DNA of 42,031 bases. Origin: Deltaproteobacteria bacterium (lineage in GTDB: Bacteria > Desulfobacterota > DSM-4660 > Desulfatiglandales > HGW-15). The translations under genes and the position numbers were made by a program. The notes beneath the pieces were generated by a model. The model was given only the letters and a program-made list of their open reading frames with translations, searched no databases and was not told where the DNA came from. Of this stretch, positions 16,000-24,330 are shown piece by piece. The DNA is taken from positions 1-42,031 of the forward strand of contig JAFDEF010000022.1 of NCBI GenBank assembly GCA_019310485.1, in the 5' to 3' direction. Each line of letters opens with the position of its first letter. Positions within the stretch are counted from its first letter, which is position 1.

Positions 16000-16410
16000 G
16001 TGAGGTATATCGCTGATAGAAGAACAAGAATCCTGCTGGGAAAACTGGGAGAAGGCTACAGAGATTCCCTGGTAAATCTTGCTGAAGCCTTCCGGGAGGC
16101 TGGGTTTGAAGTAGTGGTCACTGAACTGCAGGATCCTGAAGCTATCGTGAGATCTGCAATCCAGGAATCCGTGGACCATATAGGTATAACAATTCTGCCA
16201 GGGGCAGAGATAAAGGCATTAGGAGAAATCAGACGGGTGCTTGAGCGAGAACAAGTTGGTGATATTACCATCACGGCCGGTGGTTTTCTTGAACAAAGAG
16301 ATGTTCCGCGCATAAAAGAAATGGGCGCAAAAGCCTTTTTCCCAAGAGGCACTCCCTGGGATAATCTGATCAAGTGGGCAAAGGAAAACATCAGGCCGAG
16401 GGTAGACTAA
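16000..16410 (+). CDS. cobalamin-binding-domain protein (methylmalonyl-CoA mutase C-terminal type), His ligand missing
   Basis: A 136-residue stand-alone domain matching the C-terminal B12-binding domain of methylmalonyl-CoA mutase. The family starts with a RI.V.KPGLDGHDRG block; here it reads RRTRILLGKLGEGYRDS (residues 7-23), then AFREAGFEVV, an EAIVRSAIQESVDHIG helix, ITILPGAEI in place of the usual SILSGAHM, and ITAGGF. The DxHxxG motif that supplies the lower axial His to cobalt is absent (GEGYRD). It may bind another ligand, bind B12 without His, or be decaying. Start GTG 16000 has only a weak ribosome site and lies just after the REP-like cluster. No mutase large-subunit gene is nearby. 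Confidence 0.75.
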   Translation: MRYIADRRTRILLGKLGEGYRDSLVNLAEAFREAGFEVVVTELQDPEAIVRSAIQESVDHIGITILPGAEIKALGEIRRVLEREQVGDITITAGGFLEQRDVPRIKEMGAKAFFPRGTPWDNLIKWAKENIRPRVD

Positions 16411-16421
16411 GGTTCCTTCCT

Positions 16422-16443
16422 TCAGGCTCCCCGCCTGATTGCT
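16422..16443. terminator. stem-loop between convergent genes
   Basis: The perfect 6-bp stem TCAGGC/GCCTGA (16422-16427 with 16433-16438) has a 5-nt loop and is followed by ATTGCTTT. It sits 12 bp after the cobalamin-domain stop and before the convergent rtcB gene. The T-run is weak. Confidence 0.4.
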
Positions 16444-16570
16444 TTAAGAACAAAGGCACGTTTTGCACACTCCTTTATGCTGCATCATGGTTTTTTGTTG
16501 ACCTTTGTTCGGCAATCTGTTACATAAAAAAACACTTATCATGCTGAGGACCATCAAGGCCTGGTTGCAT

Positions 16571-18010
16571 TTAACCCTTGATAACTCCTAGAGGGCTCAG
16601 GCGTGCAACCTTCCTGGCGAGTCCGGCTTTATGGACCACCTCAACTACTCGGGATACATCTTTGTATGCCTCGGGGATTTCTTCCTTTAGGGTTCTTTTA
16701 CCTCTGGATTGAACAAAGATGCCTTTGTCCTCCAGTTCTCGGTTAATAGCGCGGCCCTTTGCTTTTTTCACGGCTTGATGTCGGCTCAGGACACGCCCGG
16801 CCCCGTGGCAGCTAGAGCCGAAACTCTTTTGAAGAGCTCCCTCTGTGCCGGCCAGCACATAGGAGTGGGTGCCCATATCGCCGGGGATGAGAACAGGCTG
16901 GCCAGCATGACGGTAGACTTCCGGCACTTTTGGGTGCCCCGGCGGCAATGAACGAGTGGCTCCCTTTCGGTGCACGCAAAGCATGACCTGGCGCCCGTCT
17001 ATCTCGTGGTGCTCTTTCTTAGCTATATTATGGCAAACATCGTAAAGGAGTTGCATCCCCAGCTCCGAGGGGCTTAAGGAGAGTGTGGAAAGGAGGGTGG
17101 TCTCAGCCAGGTGCATGAGGATCTGCCGGTTTGCCCAAGCGTAATTGGCTGCGCAGGCCATGGCAGCCAGGTACCGCCGGCCCAGCTCAGATTTAAGGTA
17201 GGCACACGCCAGCTGCCTGTCGGGAAGATCAAAGCCTTGGGCTGAAACCTCCCTGGCCATTAGCTTGAGGAAATCGTCGCAGATTTGGTGGCCGAATCCC
17301 CTTGAGCCGGAATGAATCAGAATTGTTACCCGGCCCTGTGAAATGTTGAACTCCCGGGCCAGATGTTCATCATAGATTTGATCCACAACCTGGACCTCTA
17401 GGAAGTGGTTTCCCGAGCCCAGGGTGCCGAGCTGGTCAAGGCCCCTTTGGATGGCTCTCTCGCTCAAGACACCGGGATCAGCTCCTTCCATGGTGCCGTG
17501 GTCCTCTATTCGCTCAAGATCTTCTTTGCGGCCGAAGCCTTTTTTGACAACCCAGGCAGCGCCCTCTGTGGCGACCGCTGCTTCATCGGCTTTTGAGAGG
17601 CTAACCGCTCCCCTGGACCCGACACCGGTTGGAATGTTCTTGAAAAGGGCTGATATGATTTCTTTCATCATGGGCTTGATTTGATCAGCTTCCAGAGATG
17701 TTGTCATGAGACGGCACCCGCAGTTTATGTCGTAACCTACGCCGCCCGGGGATACAATTCCTTCCTCCATGTCGAAGGCAGCAACGCCTCCGATTGGGAA
17801 GCCGTATCCCCAGTGTATGTCCGGCATGGCAAGGGAGTACTTGACAATACCTGGCAGTGTTGCAACGTTGGCTACCTGGACCAGGCTTTCGTCTCGTTGG
17901 AGATCCTTGTTGAGGCTCTCATCGGAGAAGATAATACCAGGGACGCGCATTGAACCGGTTTTTGGAATGCGCCAGCAGTAATCGTCCACTTTTTCGAGCT
18001 TTATATCCAT
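16571..18010 (-). CDS. rtcB: tRNA-splicing/RNA repair ligase RtcB
   Basis: A 479-residue RtcB, the GTP- and Mn-dependent ligase that joins 2',3'-cyclic-phosphate or 3'-phosphate ends to 5'-OH RNA ends. Seen: the metal-site GYDINCGCR (about 92-100), LGSGNHFLEV near 197-206, HSGSRGFGHQ near 234-243, VHRKGATRSLPPG near 346-358, and SCHGAGRV near 398-405, whose His is the guanylylated residue in the family. Length is typical. ATG 18010 lies 9 bp after the archease stop with TGAGGTTAAG upstream, so both are co-transcribed. Confidence 0.93.
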   Translation of the reverse strand: MDIKLEKVDDYCWRIPKTGSMRVPGIIFSDESLNKDLQRDESLVQVANVATLPGIVKYSLAMPDIHWGYGFPIGGVAAFDMEEGIVSPGGVGYDINCGCRLMTTSLEADQIKPMMKEIISALFKNIPTGVGSRGAVSLSKADEAAVATEGAAWVVKKGFGRKEDLERIEDHGTMEGADPGVLSERAIQRGLDQLGTLGSGNHFLEVQVVDQIYDEHLAREFNISQGRVTILIHSGSRGFGHQICDDFLKLMAREVSAQGFDLPDRQLACAYLKSELGRRYLAAMACAANYAWANRQILMHLAETTLLSTLSLSPSELGMQLLYDVCHNIAKKEHHEIDGRQVMLCVHRKGATRSLPPGHPKVPEVYRHAGQPVLIPGDMGTHSYVLAGTEGALQKSFGSSCHGAGRVLSRHQAVKKAKGRAINRELEDKGIFVQSRGKRTLKEEIPEAYKDVSRVVEVVHKAGLARKVARLSPLGVIKG

Positions 18011-18019
18011 GGCTTAACC

Positions 18020-18448
18020 TCATAAGTCAAAGATGATGGTAGATTCATAGTGGTCGCCTTTTTTGAGAACTTTACTTTGATGATAAGTAACGGCTTTTAT
18101 TTCATTGATGATCACATGAAACTCGGGATCGAAGGGGACTGCCTCCACGCTTGCCTCAAGCATGGAAGGACTAAGTTTGTCGATTTTGGCGGAAGTTGCC
18201 ACCAGTTTTTCTCCTTCAAAAAGGTACAGGATTTCCCCGAGCCATTGAACCATGAGGTCGGCAAGGTCCTGGCCAGAGAGAACGATTTTTCGGGAATGAA
18301 TTTTCCCTTCACTCTTCCCTCTGACTGTGAGTTCAATCATGGCTTTGGCAGCATTTTCAAACAGGTTTTCAAGTGTTTTTCCACGCACCTTGATCCCAAG
18401 GTCTGCGGTGTGGTCTAGCAGAATATAGTCCTGTTTTTTCTTGCTCAT
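18020..18448 (-). CDS. archease, RtcB guanylylation cofactor
   Basis: A 142-residue archease. The family signature LDHTADLGIKVRG is at about 9-21, and the C-terminal YHQ...G...ESTIIFDL (about 121-142) closes the protein as in other archeases. Archease speeds RtcB guanylylation and broadens its NTP use. The stop is only 9 bp from the rtcB start, a conserved gene pair. The start is ATG 18448; no strong Shine-Dalgarno is seen. Confidence 0.92.
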   Translation of the reverse strand: MSKKKQDYILLDHTADLGIKVRGKTLENLFENAAKAMIELTVRGKSEGKIHSRKIVLSGQDLADLMVQWLGEILYLFEGEKLVATSAKIDKLSPSMLEASVEAVPFDPEFHVIINEIKAVTYHQSKVLKKGDHYESTIIFDL

Positions 18449-18598
18449 ATTTTCATTCTAATCTGGGGAAAGCCGGTTGTCAAAACGGCGGCCAGAGCAA
18501 AGAAGTCTGCAAGCCTCTGGCCTGAGGCCTGCGGAACCAGGGTAAAATCATAAGCCTTTTATATTTATAAATCTAACTACTAAAAAAGAGGAAACAAC

Positions 18599-18889
18599 AT
18601 GAATTGTGCATTTTGTAAAGCTCCAATAGAGATTAACGGAACTGTGGGAAGGCGCGATACCTGCCCGAATTGCAACCGGGATCTTCGCTGTTGCAAGCAG
18701 TGTGAGTTCTATGACCCCAGTGCTTACAACGAGTGCAGGGAGGTCAATGCTGAAAGGATTGTCGACAAGGAGAGGGCCAATTTTTGCGACTATTTTGTCT
18801 TCAGGGGTTCAAAAGTTCCCGGTGGTGTGGCCTCCAGTAGGGTGAGAGATGCAAAAAAGGCGCTCGAAGCCCTTTTCCAGAAAAAATAG
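18599..18889 (+). CDS. small Cys-rich zinc-ribbon protein, function unknown
   Basis: A 96-residue soluble protein. C-x2-C pairs at residues 3-6, 22-25 and 32-35 (the last preceded by Cys31), plus Cys46 and a late Cys63, suggest one or two zinc ribbons. A Lys/Ala-rich helical tail follows from residue about 82. I do not recognise a named function. ATG 18599 follows AGAGGAAACAAC, a good site, with an AT-rich stretch (TTTATATTTATAAAT) before it that may hold the promoter. It stands divergent from archease. Confidence 0.72.
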   Translation: MNCAFCKAPIEINGTVGRRDTCPNCNRDLRCCKQCEFYDPSAYNECREVNAERIVDKERANFCDYFVFRGSKVPGGVASSRVRDAKKALEALFQKK

Positions 18890-18992
18890 CAATTCCATAG
18901 CTATCCAAAACAGGTAATACCTTTCTACCGGTGCTGTAGTAGATACCTTTTTGAAGAGTGATCTATTGACCCGGACCCCGGGGGTGTAAGCG

Positions 18993-19190
18993 TTAACCTC
19001 CACCTATTAAGGGGGGCCAAATAGTGACAATGTCTCCCTCGCGCAGAATTGCACTAAGACTCCTATATTCGCCATTAACAGTAATTTTGTTTAAATAAAG
19101 CATAAAAAGAAGTACGAGGAACGCTTGCCAGTATGATTTCAACTGGCAGGGGCGTCTTGAGGTTTTCGCGGCTGGTGGATGTTTTTTCTT
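18993..19190 (-). pseudogene. MoaD/ThiS-like sulfur carrier remnant with likely frameshift
   Basis: On the minus strand, a 36-codon reading frame (start ATG complement of 19101-19103, stop TAA at 18993-18995) ends in LREGDIVTIWPP and then LIGGG. That is the C-terminal fold and Gly-Gly tail of MoaD/ThiS sulfur carriers, which deliver sulfur to molybdopterin, thiamine or tungsten cofactors. Upstream, a different frame reads PVEIILASVPRTS, similar to the family's preceding helix, so the two halves seem split by a frameshift near a TTTTT run (about 19104-19108). No N-terminal beta strand or start was found. This 400-bp gap (18890-19290) otherwise holds only the downstream regulator's promoter. 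Decay versus sequence error cannot be decided here. Confidence 0.5.
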
Positions 19191-19237
19191 GACAAGAGAA
19201 GGAGGACAGTATAATTAGGGTACAGTATACCAGTACT
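19189..19237 (+). promoter_or_regulatory. promoter with likely GntR-type operator for the catabolic island
   Basis: TTGACA (19189-19194) and TATAAT (19210-19215) are 15 bp apart. Just after the -10 box is an imperfect palindrome (about 19220-19236) centred on GTATAC, whose minus strand reads TGGTATACTG. FadR-type GntR regulators bind sites of the T-N-G-T...A-C-N-A kind, so this may be the autoregulatory operator of the next gene. Confidence 0.5.
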
Positions 19238-19290
19238 ACACCCTGCTGTAACTAATTCAATTAACCTTTTTGAGCTGTACCACAGAGAGA

Positions 19291-19977
19291 ATGATGGAAC
19301 TCAACCTTATTATCCCAAAGCCTGTGTCGATTAGGGAAAAAGTCTACTTGGCTGTAAGGGAGCAAATACTAGGCGGACGTTTTTCCCCTGGTGAAAGAAT
19401 CGTTGAAACCAAGATTGCTAAGGCGATTCAAACCTCCCGGACGCCCGTTAGAGAAGCATTACACATGCTGGAGCGGGAGGGGCTACTTGAGGCGATTCCG
19501 AGGGTTGGCTACAGTGTAAGGCAAATTAGTTGGGATGAGGTTGAAGAAATCTGTGAGATTCGGGCCGTCAATGAAAGTTTGGCAGCACGTTGGGCCGTAG
19601 AGCGTATTACTGATGTTGAACTAAGGGCATTGGAGGAGAACCTTGAGACTGCAGAAAGAGAGGTGCTCGCTGGGAAACCTAAGGCTTTTGTGGACCGCGA
19701 TGCGGAATTTCACGAGATTCTGGTTGGTGCTAGCGGAAGTGTACGTCTCCTCGAGCTTTGTCAGGTTCTTCGACGCCACATGCTGCTTTACCGTATTGAG
19801 AGCTTGTACCTTCCTGAGACTGCCCTTGGCGCGATTAAGGGACACCGTGCAATTCTAAATTGCGTTAAGAAAAGGGACCCACGCGGCGCCGAAATAGCTA
19901 TAAGAGAACATTTAGAAATGTCCAAACAAAGTATTCGGCGCTACGCTTTTAAAGGGAAGAAAAGAAAGCGAGATTGA
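19291..19977 (+). CDS. GntR family transcriptional regulator (FadR/FCD subfamily)
   Basis: A 228-residue regulator with an N-terminal winged helix (RFSPGERIVE, then SRTPVREALHMLEREGLLE at about 48-66) and a C-terminal all-helical FCD ligand domain. The metal-site-type residues Asp (D of DRDAEFH), His (FHEIL), His (KGHRAIL) and His (REHLEMS) are present. FCD regulators sense small organic acids and usually repress the neighbouring catabolic genes. It stands at the head of the island, 9 bp before the oxidoreductase gamma gene. Start ATG 19291 is chosen over a TTG seven codons upstream; both have weak ribosome sites. Confidence 0.87.
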   Translation: MMELNLIIPKPVSIREKVYLAVREQILGGRFSPGERIVETKIAKAIQTSRTPVREALHMLEREGLLEAIPRVGYSVRQISWDEVEEICEIRAVNESLAARWAVERITDVELRALEENLETAEREVLAGKPKAFVDRDAEFHEILVGASGSVRLLELCQVLRRHMLLYRIESLYLPETALGAIKGHRAILNCVKKRDPRGAEIAIREHLEMSKQSIRRYAFKGKKRKRD

Positions 19978-19986
19978 GGATGAGAA

Positions 19987-20544
19987 ATGCTTGAGATCAA
20001 GTTTCATGGGCGCGGCGGTCAAGGTATCGTTTTGGCGTCGCAAATGCTTGGGCTCGCTTTTTTCAAGGCTGGTAACTACCCCCAGTGTTATTCTTTGTTT
20101 GGAGGCGAAAGGAGAGGCGCGCCAGTAGTCAGTTTTCTTCGCGTAGACGAAAATGAGATTCTTCTGAAATGTGAGATAAAACAGCCGAATGAACTTCTTT
20201 GCTTTGATGAGACTCTTATCAGTCCGCAGGAACTCCATAACCAAATGGTTCCGGGTTCGAAGATACTTGTGAATACCGGTCAGTCGAGGGGGTATTTCAA
20301 AAGGTTTTTAGGGTTTACATTAGGCCTCGTTGATGGAAGAGCCGTTGCCGAACAGTTTGGCCTTGGACATATGATAAACACCGCTATGGTTGGGGCCTAT
20401 TGCCGGCTCAATGGGAATTTAGCTTTGAAGTATGTCTTTGAGGCTGTTAGAGAAATGGTGCCGGCGAAGGAAAAAGCCAATCTGGACGCAGTTAGGCAGG
20501 GATACTCAGCCGTATCAATAATTGACTCGGAGAGGGTGACATGA
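19987..20544 (+). CDS. 2-oxoacid:acceptor oxidoreductase gamma subunit (second system)
   Basis: A 185-residue gamma subunit with the hallmark FHGRGGQGIVLAS (about 5-17) and FGGERRGAP (about 38-46). It opens a gamma, delta/FAD, alpha, beta set. It differs in sequence from korC at 11325, so this is a separate enzyme rather than a duplicate. ATG 19987 follows TGAGGATGAGAA. Its stop overlaps the next start by 4 bp (ATGA), so the set is translated as a coupled operon. Confidence 0.88.
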   Translation: MLEIKFHGRGGQGIVLASQMLGLAFFKAGNYPQCYSLFGGERRGAPVVSFLRVDENEILLKCEIKQPNELLCFDETLISPQELHNQMVPGSKILVNTGQSRGYFKRFLGFTLGLVDGRAVAEQFGLGHMINTAMVGAYCRLNGNLALKYVFEAVREMVPAKEKANLDAVRQGYSAVSIIDSERVT

Positions 20545-22286
20545 CCCGGCTACAGTGCGTTGATCCGGAAAAGATCATTCCTATTTCTCGCGCCTCAACA
20601 AGGGCATTCACAACTGGCACATGGAGCGCCGATCGTCCAAAGCACGTTGAGAAGGTTTCACCATGCCGTGTCGCTTGCCCTGCCGGTAACAATATTCCCC
20701 AAGCCCTTTTCATGGCGACCCAAGGAGATTTTGACGCAGCTCTAAGCGTTTTTCTTGAAGAAAACCCCCTTCCCGGTGTTTGTGGCCGAGTATGTTATCA
20801 TCCTTGCGAGACCGATTGCAATCATCAGCAGTTAGGTGGGCCGGTCCATATCCGGGCTCTGGAGCGGACAGCCTCTGACAGTGGGTCCGCACTACCCAGG
20901 CCTTTAACGGATGCTGGTCGCCGCCACTCAGTGGCTGTCGTTGGATCCGGTCCGGCAGGTCTTTCGGCCGCTTATCATTTGGCGAGAATGGGTCATCCAA
21001 TTACTTTGATTGAGGCAGAAAAGGAGCTCGGCGGCCTCCTTCGATGGGGAATTCCCGAGTACCGTCTACCTTTGAGAGCTTTGGAAAGGGACTTGGGTAG
21101 GATTATGTCGCTTGGCATTCAGATTCGAAACAATTTTCAGGTTAATAAGGACGTGCTAAGTGAGCTGTGTGAGTCGTATTCAGCAGTATTCATTGCACTT
21201 GGAGCGCAGAGGAGCTTGAGTCTGAAGATTCCGGGTATTGGGCTCCAAGGCGTCTTTCTGGGACTGGATTTTCTAGGAAAGGTTCGCCGAGGCTTACTTA
21301 GCAGGTTGCTGGGTAATGTGATTGTCATCGGCGGAGGTAACGTGGCCATTGATGCAGCGCTTAGTGCACGAAGAATGGGGGCGGAACAGATCGACCTTGT
21401 CTGTCTTGAGCAGAGAGATGAAATGCTTGCCCATGAGATGGAGTGTGAGGATGCTCTAGAGGAAGGAATTGTCTTCCGTAATGGATGGGGTCCTAAACGC
21501 TTTTTGGGTAAAGAGGGCCGAGTAACCGAGGTAGAGTTTGTCAAATGCACATCGCTATATGACGCTGAGGGTACATTCAGGCCCGATTACGACTATACCT
21601 CTGTCTTTAAGCTTAGGGCCGACTGGGTGATACTAGCTATTGGGCAAACTCAAGATCTTTCTCTTTTCGGAGACAAAAATTTCTTAAATCACAAATCTCG
21701 TGATACTGTTACTATTAATGACCGGAAGATAGAAATGCTTTTTCCTGGGGTCTTTGCAGGGGGAGATCTGGTCACAGGGCCAAGTTCTGTGGTTGAGGCT
21801 ATAAGCAGCGGGAAACTAGCTGCCCTAGCCATTCACAGTTACTGCCAGGGTAACAGCCTCGAGAAAGTTTGGGCAGATGCCTCTTTAGGAGATGGGCCTT
21901 CATTTTCAATTCAAGCACTTTTTTACCCTCGAGATGGCTGGAATCCAAAAACAGTTGTAGCACTTAATAACCTTGAACCACTTTTCATTGATTGCCAGGC
22001 ACGCGGAAAGCTAAAACGGCTCAGCACAGAAGAGCGGATTAAAGACTTTCGGGAAATGAGACCTTCCCTTGACACAGAAGAGGCGATCCGCCAAGCTGGC
22101 AGGTGCTTTTTCTGCGGTACTTGCACTGGTTGCGACCGTTGTTTTATTTATTGCCCTGAAATAGCAATCCTACGCCCTGGTGGAGACCGAGGGAGGTATC
22201 AGGTAGATTCGGATTACTGCAAAGGGTGTGGCGTATGTGCTGCCGTTTGCCCAACTGGTGTTATGAGCATGAGTAGGACGGTATGA
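20541..22286 (+). CDS. GltD-like FAD/NAD(P) oxidoreductase fused to a 2x[4Fe-4S] delta domain
   Basis: A 581-residue fusion. The N-terminal Cys-rich Fer4_20 region (CRVACPAG, CGRVCYHPCETDC; about 34-95) is followed by an FAD-binding VVGSGPAGLSAA (about 134-145), an NAD(P)-binding VIGGGNVAIDAA (about 260-271), and a C-terminal double ferredoxin (CFFCGTCTGCDRCFIYCP and CKGCGVCAAVCP, about 528-575). This is the layout of glutamate synthase small subunits joined to an oxidoreductase delta chain. The related PadH plus PadF chains of phenylglyoxylate oxidoreductase pass electrons to NAD. It therefore probably lets this enzyme reduce NAD(P)+ directly instead of ferredoxin. Overlaps flank both ends. 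Confidence 0.87.
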   Translation: MTRLQCVDPEKIIPISRASTRAFTTGTWSADRPKHVEKVSPCRVACPAGNNIPQALFMATQGDFDAALSVFLEENPLPGVCGRVCYHPCETDCNHQQLGGPVHIRALERTASDSGSALPRPLTDAGRRHSVAVVGSGPAGLSAAYHLARMGHPITLIEAEKELGGLLRWGIPEYRLPLRALERDLGRIMSLGIQIRNNFQVNKDVLSELCESYSAVFIALGAQRSLSLKIPGIGLQGVFLGLDFLGKVRRGLLSRLLGNVIVIGGGNVAIDAALSARRMGAEQIDLVCLEQRDEMLAHEMECEDALEEGIVFRNGWGPKRFLGKEGRVTEVEFVKCTSLYDAEGTFRPDYDYTSVFKLRADWVILAIGQTQDLSLFGDKNFLNHKSRDTVTINDRKIEMLFPGVFAGGDLVTGPSSVVEAISSGKLAALAIHSYCQGNSLEKVWADASLGDGPSFSIQALFYPRDGWNPKTVVALNNLEPLFIDCQARGKLKRLSTEERIKDFREMRPSLDTEEAIRQAGRCFFCGTCTGCDRCFIYCPEIAILRPGGDRGRYQVDSDYCKGCGVCAAVCPTGVMSMSRTV

Positions 22287-23443
22287 GAAAGTTTATTACG
22301 GGAAACCATGCTGTAGCTGAGGCAGTGCGTCTGTGTCGTACCCAACTCGTCGCTGCCTACCCAATAACCCCCCAGACGCCTATTTATGAAAAGCTCTCCG
22401 ACTGGGAAGCTGCTGGCGAGCTTGGGGGGCATATGATGAGAACGGAATCAGAGCATTCAGCCATGGCGGCATGCCTTTCTGCTTCACTCGCAGGAATTCG
22501 GACTTTTACGGCTACCTCATCCCAAGGCCTTGCTCTCATGCACGAGATGCTCCATTTTGCATCAGGTTGTCGAACAGCTGTAGTGATGTGTTGCGTCAAC
22601 CGAACCATGGCGGCCCCTTGGGCCTTTTGGAGTGACCAAACCGACAGCCTTTCCCAACGAGATACCGGCTGGATTCAAATATACTGCGAGAACAACCAAG
22701 AGGCTCTTGACTCGGTGATTCAAGCCTTTCGTGTAGCAGAACAAGTGCTTCTGCCTTGCATGGTGGTTATAGAAGCAAATTTTATTTCTCACTTTATGGA
22801 GCCTGTTGAGGTCCCCAGCCAGCGTCGCGTGGATTCATTTTTGCCGCAAATAAATATTCCAAAGCGTTTTGAATTAGAGAATCCAGGTTTTGCAGTCCCG
22901 GTAGTTAGTCAGGCTCAGTACCAGCGATACCGGAAACTAAGCCAAGAAGCTATGGCCTATGCACTTGAAGTTATAGAGGAAGTAGATCAGGAATTTGGAG
23001 ATACTTTTGGACGGCATTATGGTTTTGTAGAGGAAGTTGGCACAGAAGGTGCAGAGTTGGTTCTAGTTACAACTGCCACTATTACTTCCACTGCGCGGGT
23101 TGTCATAGAACGGCTGCGTCAAGAAGGCCACAAAATTGGCCTTGTTAAAATTAGGGTTTTTAGACCTTTTCCGGTACAGACGCTGAAAAAGACACTTGAT
23201 AGTGCGCCTAAAATTGCCGTGATCGATCGAAATATTTCTCTGGGAAGGGAGGGTATTTTTTGCTCCGAACTAAAGGCAGGTCTTATTAACGCCTCTGCGC
23301 GTGCCCATGTACAGGGATATCTTGCAGGCATAGGAGGCACTAACGTCTCCCCTAGCCTTATTGAACGCATTGTCAAGGATGCTTTATCGAGAGAAGACAT
23401 CGTTGATGAACCTATCTGGATAGCGGAGGAAAATTCATGTTAG
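22283..23443 (+). CDS. 2-oxoacid:acceptor oxidoreductase alpha subunit (second system)
   Basis: A 386-residue alpha chain of the pyruvate/2-oxoacid oxidoreductase type. Typical blocks: GNHAVAEAVRLC (about 6-17), AAYPITPQTPIYEKL (about 22-36), ESEHSAMAACLSA (about 53-65), and the TSSQGLALMHEML block near 76-88. The start overlaps the fused subunit by 4 bp (ATGA), and its stop overlaps the beta start by 7 bp. The closest described parallel by gene content is an aryl-2-oxoacid or phenylglyoxylate oxidoreductase, but pyruvate or 2-oxoisovalerate are not excluded. Confidence 0.88.
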   Translation: MRKFITGNHAVAEAVRLCRTQLVAAYPITPQTPIYEKLSDWEAAGELGGHMMRTESEHSAMAACLSASLAGIRTFTATSSQGLALMHEMLHFASGCRTAVVMCCVNRTMAAPWAFWSDQTDSLSQRDTGWIQIYCENNQEALDSVIQAFRVAEQVLLPCMVVIEANFISHFMEPVEVPSQRRVDSFLPQINIPKRFELENPGFAVPVVSQAQYQRYRKLSQEAMAYALEVIEEVDQEFGDTFGRHYGFVEEVGTEGAELVLVTTATITSTARVVIERLRQEGHKIGLVKIRVFRPFPVQTLKKTLDSAPKIAVIDRNISLGREGIFCSELKAGLINASARAHVQGYLAGIGGTNVSPSLIERIVKDALSREDIVDEPIWIAEENSC

Positions 23444-24318
23444 TACAGGACTCGGCTCAGCCAGAAGAAATTATGCGACCGGGACATGCAGCCTGCCCGG
23501 GCTGTGGAGTGGCTATTGGGATGCGAATGGTTCTCCGAGCACTTGGCAAACGTGCGGTGGTTGTTGTTGTACCTTCATGTGTTGCAGTTATCTCAGGTCC
23601 ATATCCGCACGCTGCTTTTGAGATTCCTATGTTTCATTCAGCTTTCGAAATTGCAGCGCCTACAGCCGCTGCCATCGCTTGCGCATTGAAAGTTCAAGGC
23701 AAGGATGATATTCCTGTTCTCACATTTGCCGGTGATGGTGGTACGTTTGATATTGGGCTTCAATCCCTGTCAGGTGCCGCAGATAGAAACGAGGATTTCA
23801 TTTATGTATGCATGGACAATGAGGCTTATATGAATACTGGTATCCAGGTAAGCTCTGCGACGCCCCAATATGCATGGACTGGGACATCGCCGAGGGGGAA
23901 TGTCCGTGGCAAGAAGCAGATTATGGAGATCATGGCTGCCCATCGCATCCCCTATGCTGCTACAGCATGTATCGGCTTTCCAGAAGATCTCCAGATGAAA
24001 GTGAAAAAGGCCAGAACAATTCGGGGTACCAGGTTTCTTCATCTTCTTTCGCCCTGCCCTACTGGGTGGAAGATGGAGGAGCATATGGCGCCTAAGGTGG
24101 CAGTAGCGGCAGTAGAGACAAATATTTTCCCATTGTACGAGGTGGTCGACGGCCTGCACTATACTATCAACTATGTTTCCAAGAGCCTCCCAGTCGAAAC
24201 TTACTTGAATATGCAAGGGCGTTTTAGCCATTTGAATAGAGAAGAAATTCAGGCTATTCAGCTGGAGGCTGATAGAGCGTGGGCAGTTCTAAAAGGAAAG
24301 ACGAATAACAAGGTTTAA
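23437..24318 (+). CDS. 2-oxoacid:acceptor oxidoreductase beta subunit (TPP-binding, second system)
   Basis: A 293-residue TPP-binding beta chain with the start motif HAACPGCGVAIGM (about 15-27), the TPP/Mg block FAGDGGTFDIGLQSLSGA (about 94-111) and the DNEAYMNTGIQ block (about 127-137) that positions the cofactor. Length and pattern are as in PorB. It closes the oxidoreductase set, and the LDH/MDH-family gene starts only 12 bp downstream, so the same transcript probably continues. Confidence 0.9.
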   Translation: MLVQDSAQPEEIMRPGHAACPGCGVAIGMRMVLRALGKRAVVVVVPSCVAVISGPYPHAAFEIPMFHSAFEIAAPTAAAIACALKVQGKDDIPVLTFAGDGGTFDIGLQSLSGAADRNEDFIYVCMDNEAYMNTGIQVSSATPQYAWTGTSPRGNVRGKKQIMEIMAAHRIPYAATACIGFPEDLQMKVKKARTIRGTRFLHLLSPCPTGWKMEEHMAPKVAVAAVETNIFPLYEVVDGLHYTINYVSKSLPVETYLNMQGRFSHLNREEIQAIQLEADRAWAVLKGKTNNKV

Positions 24319-24330
24319 GGGGAGGGAAGG

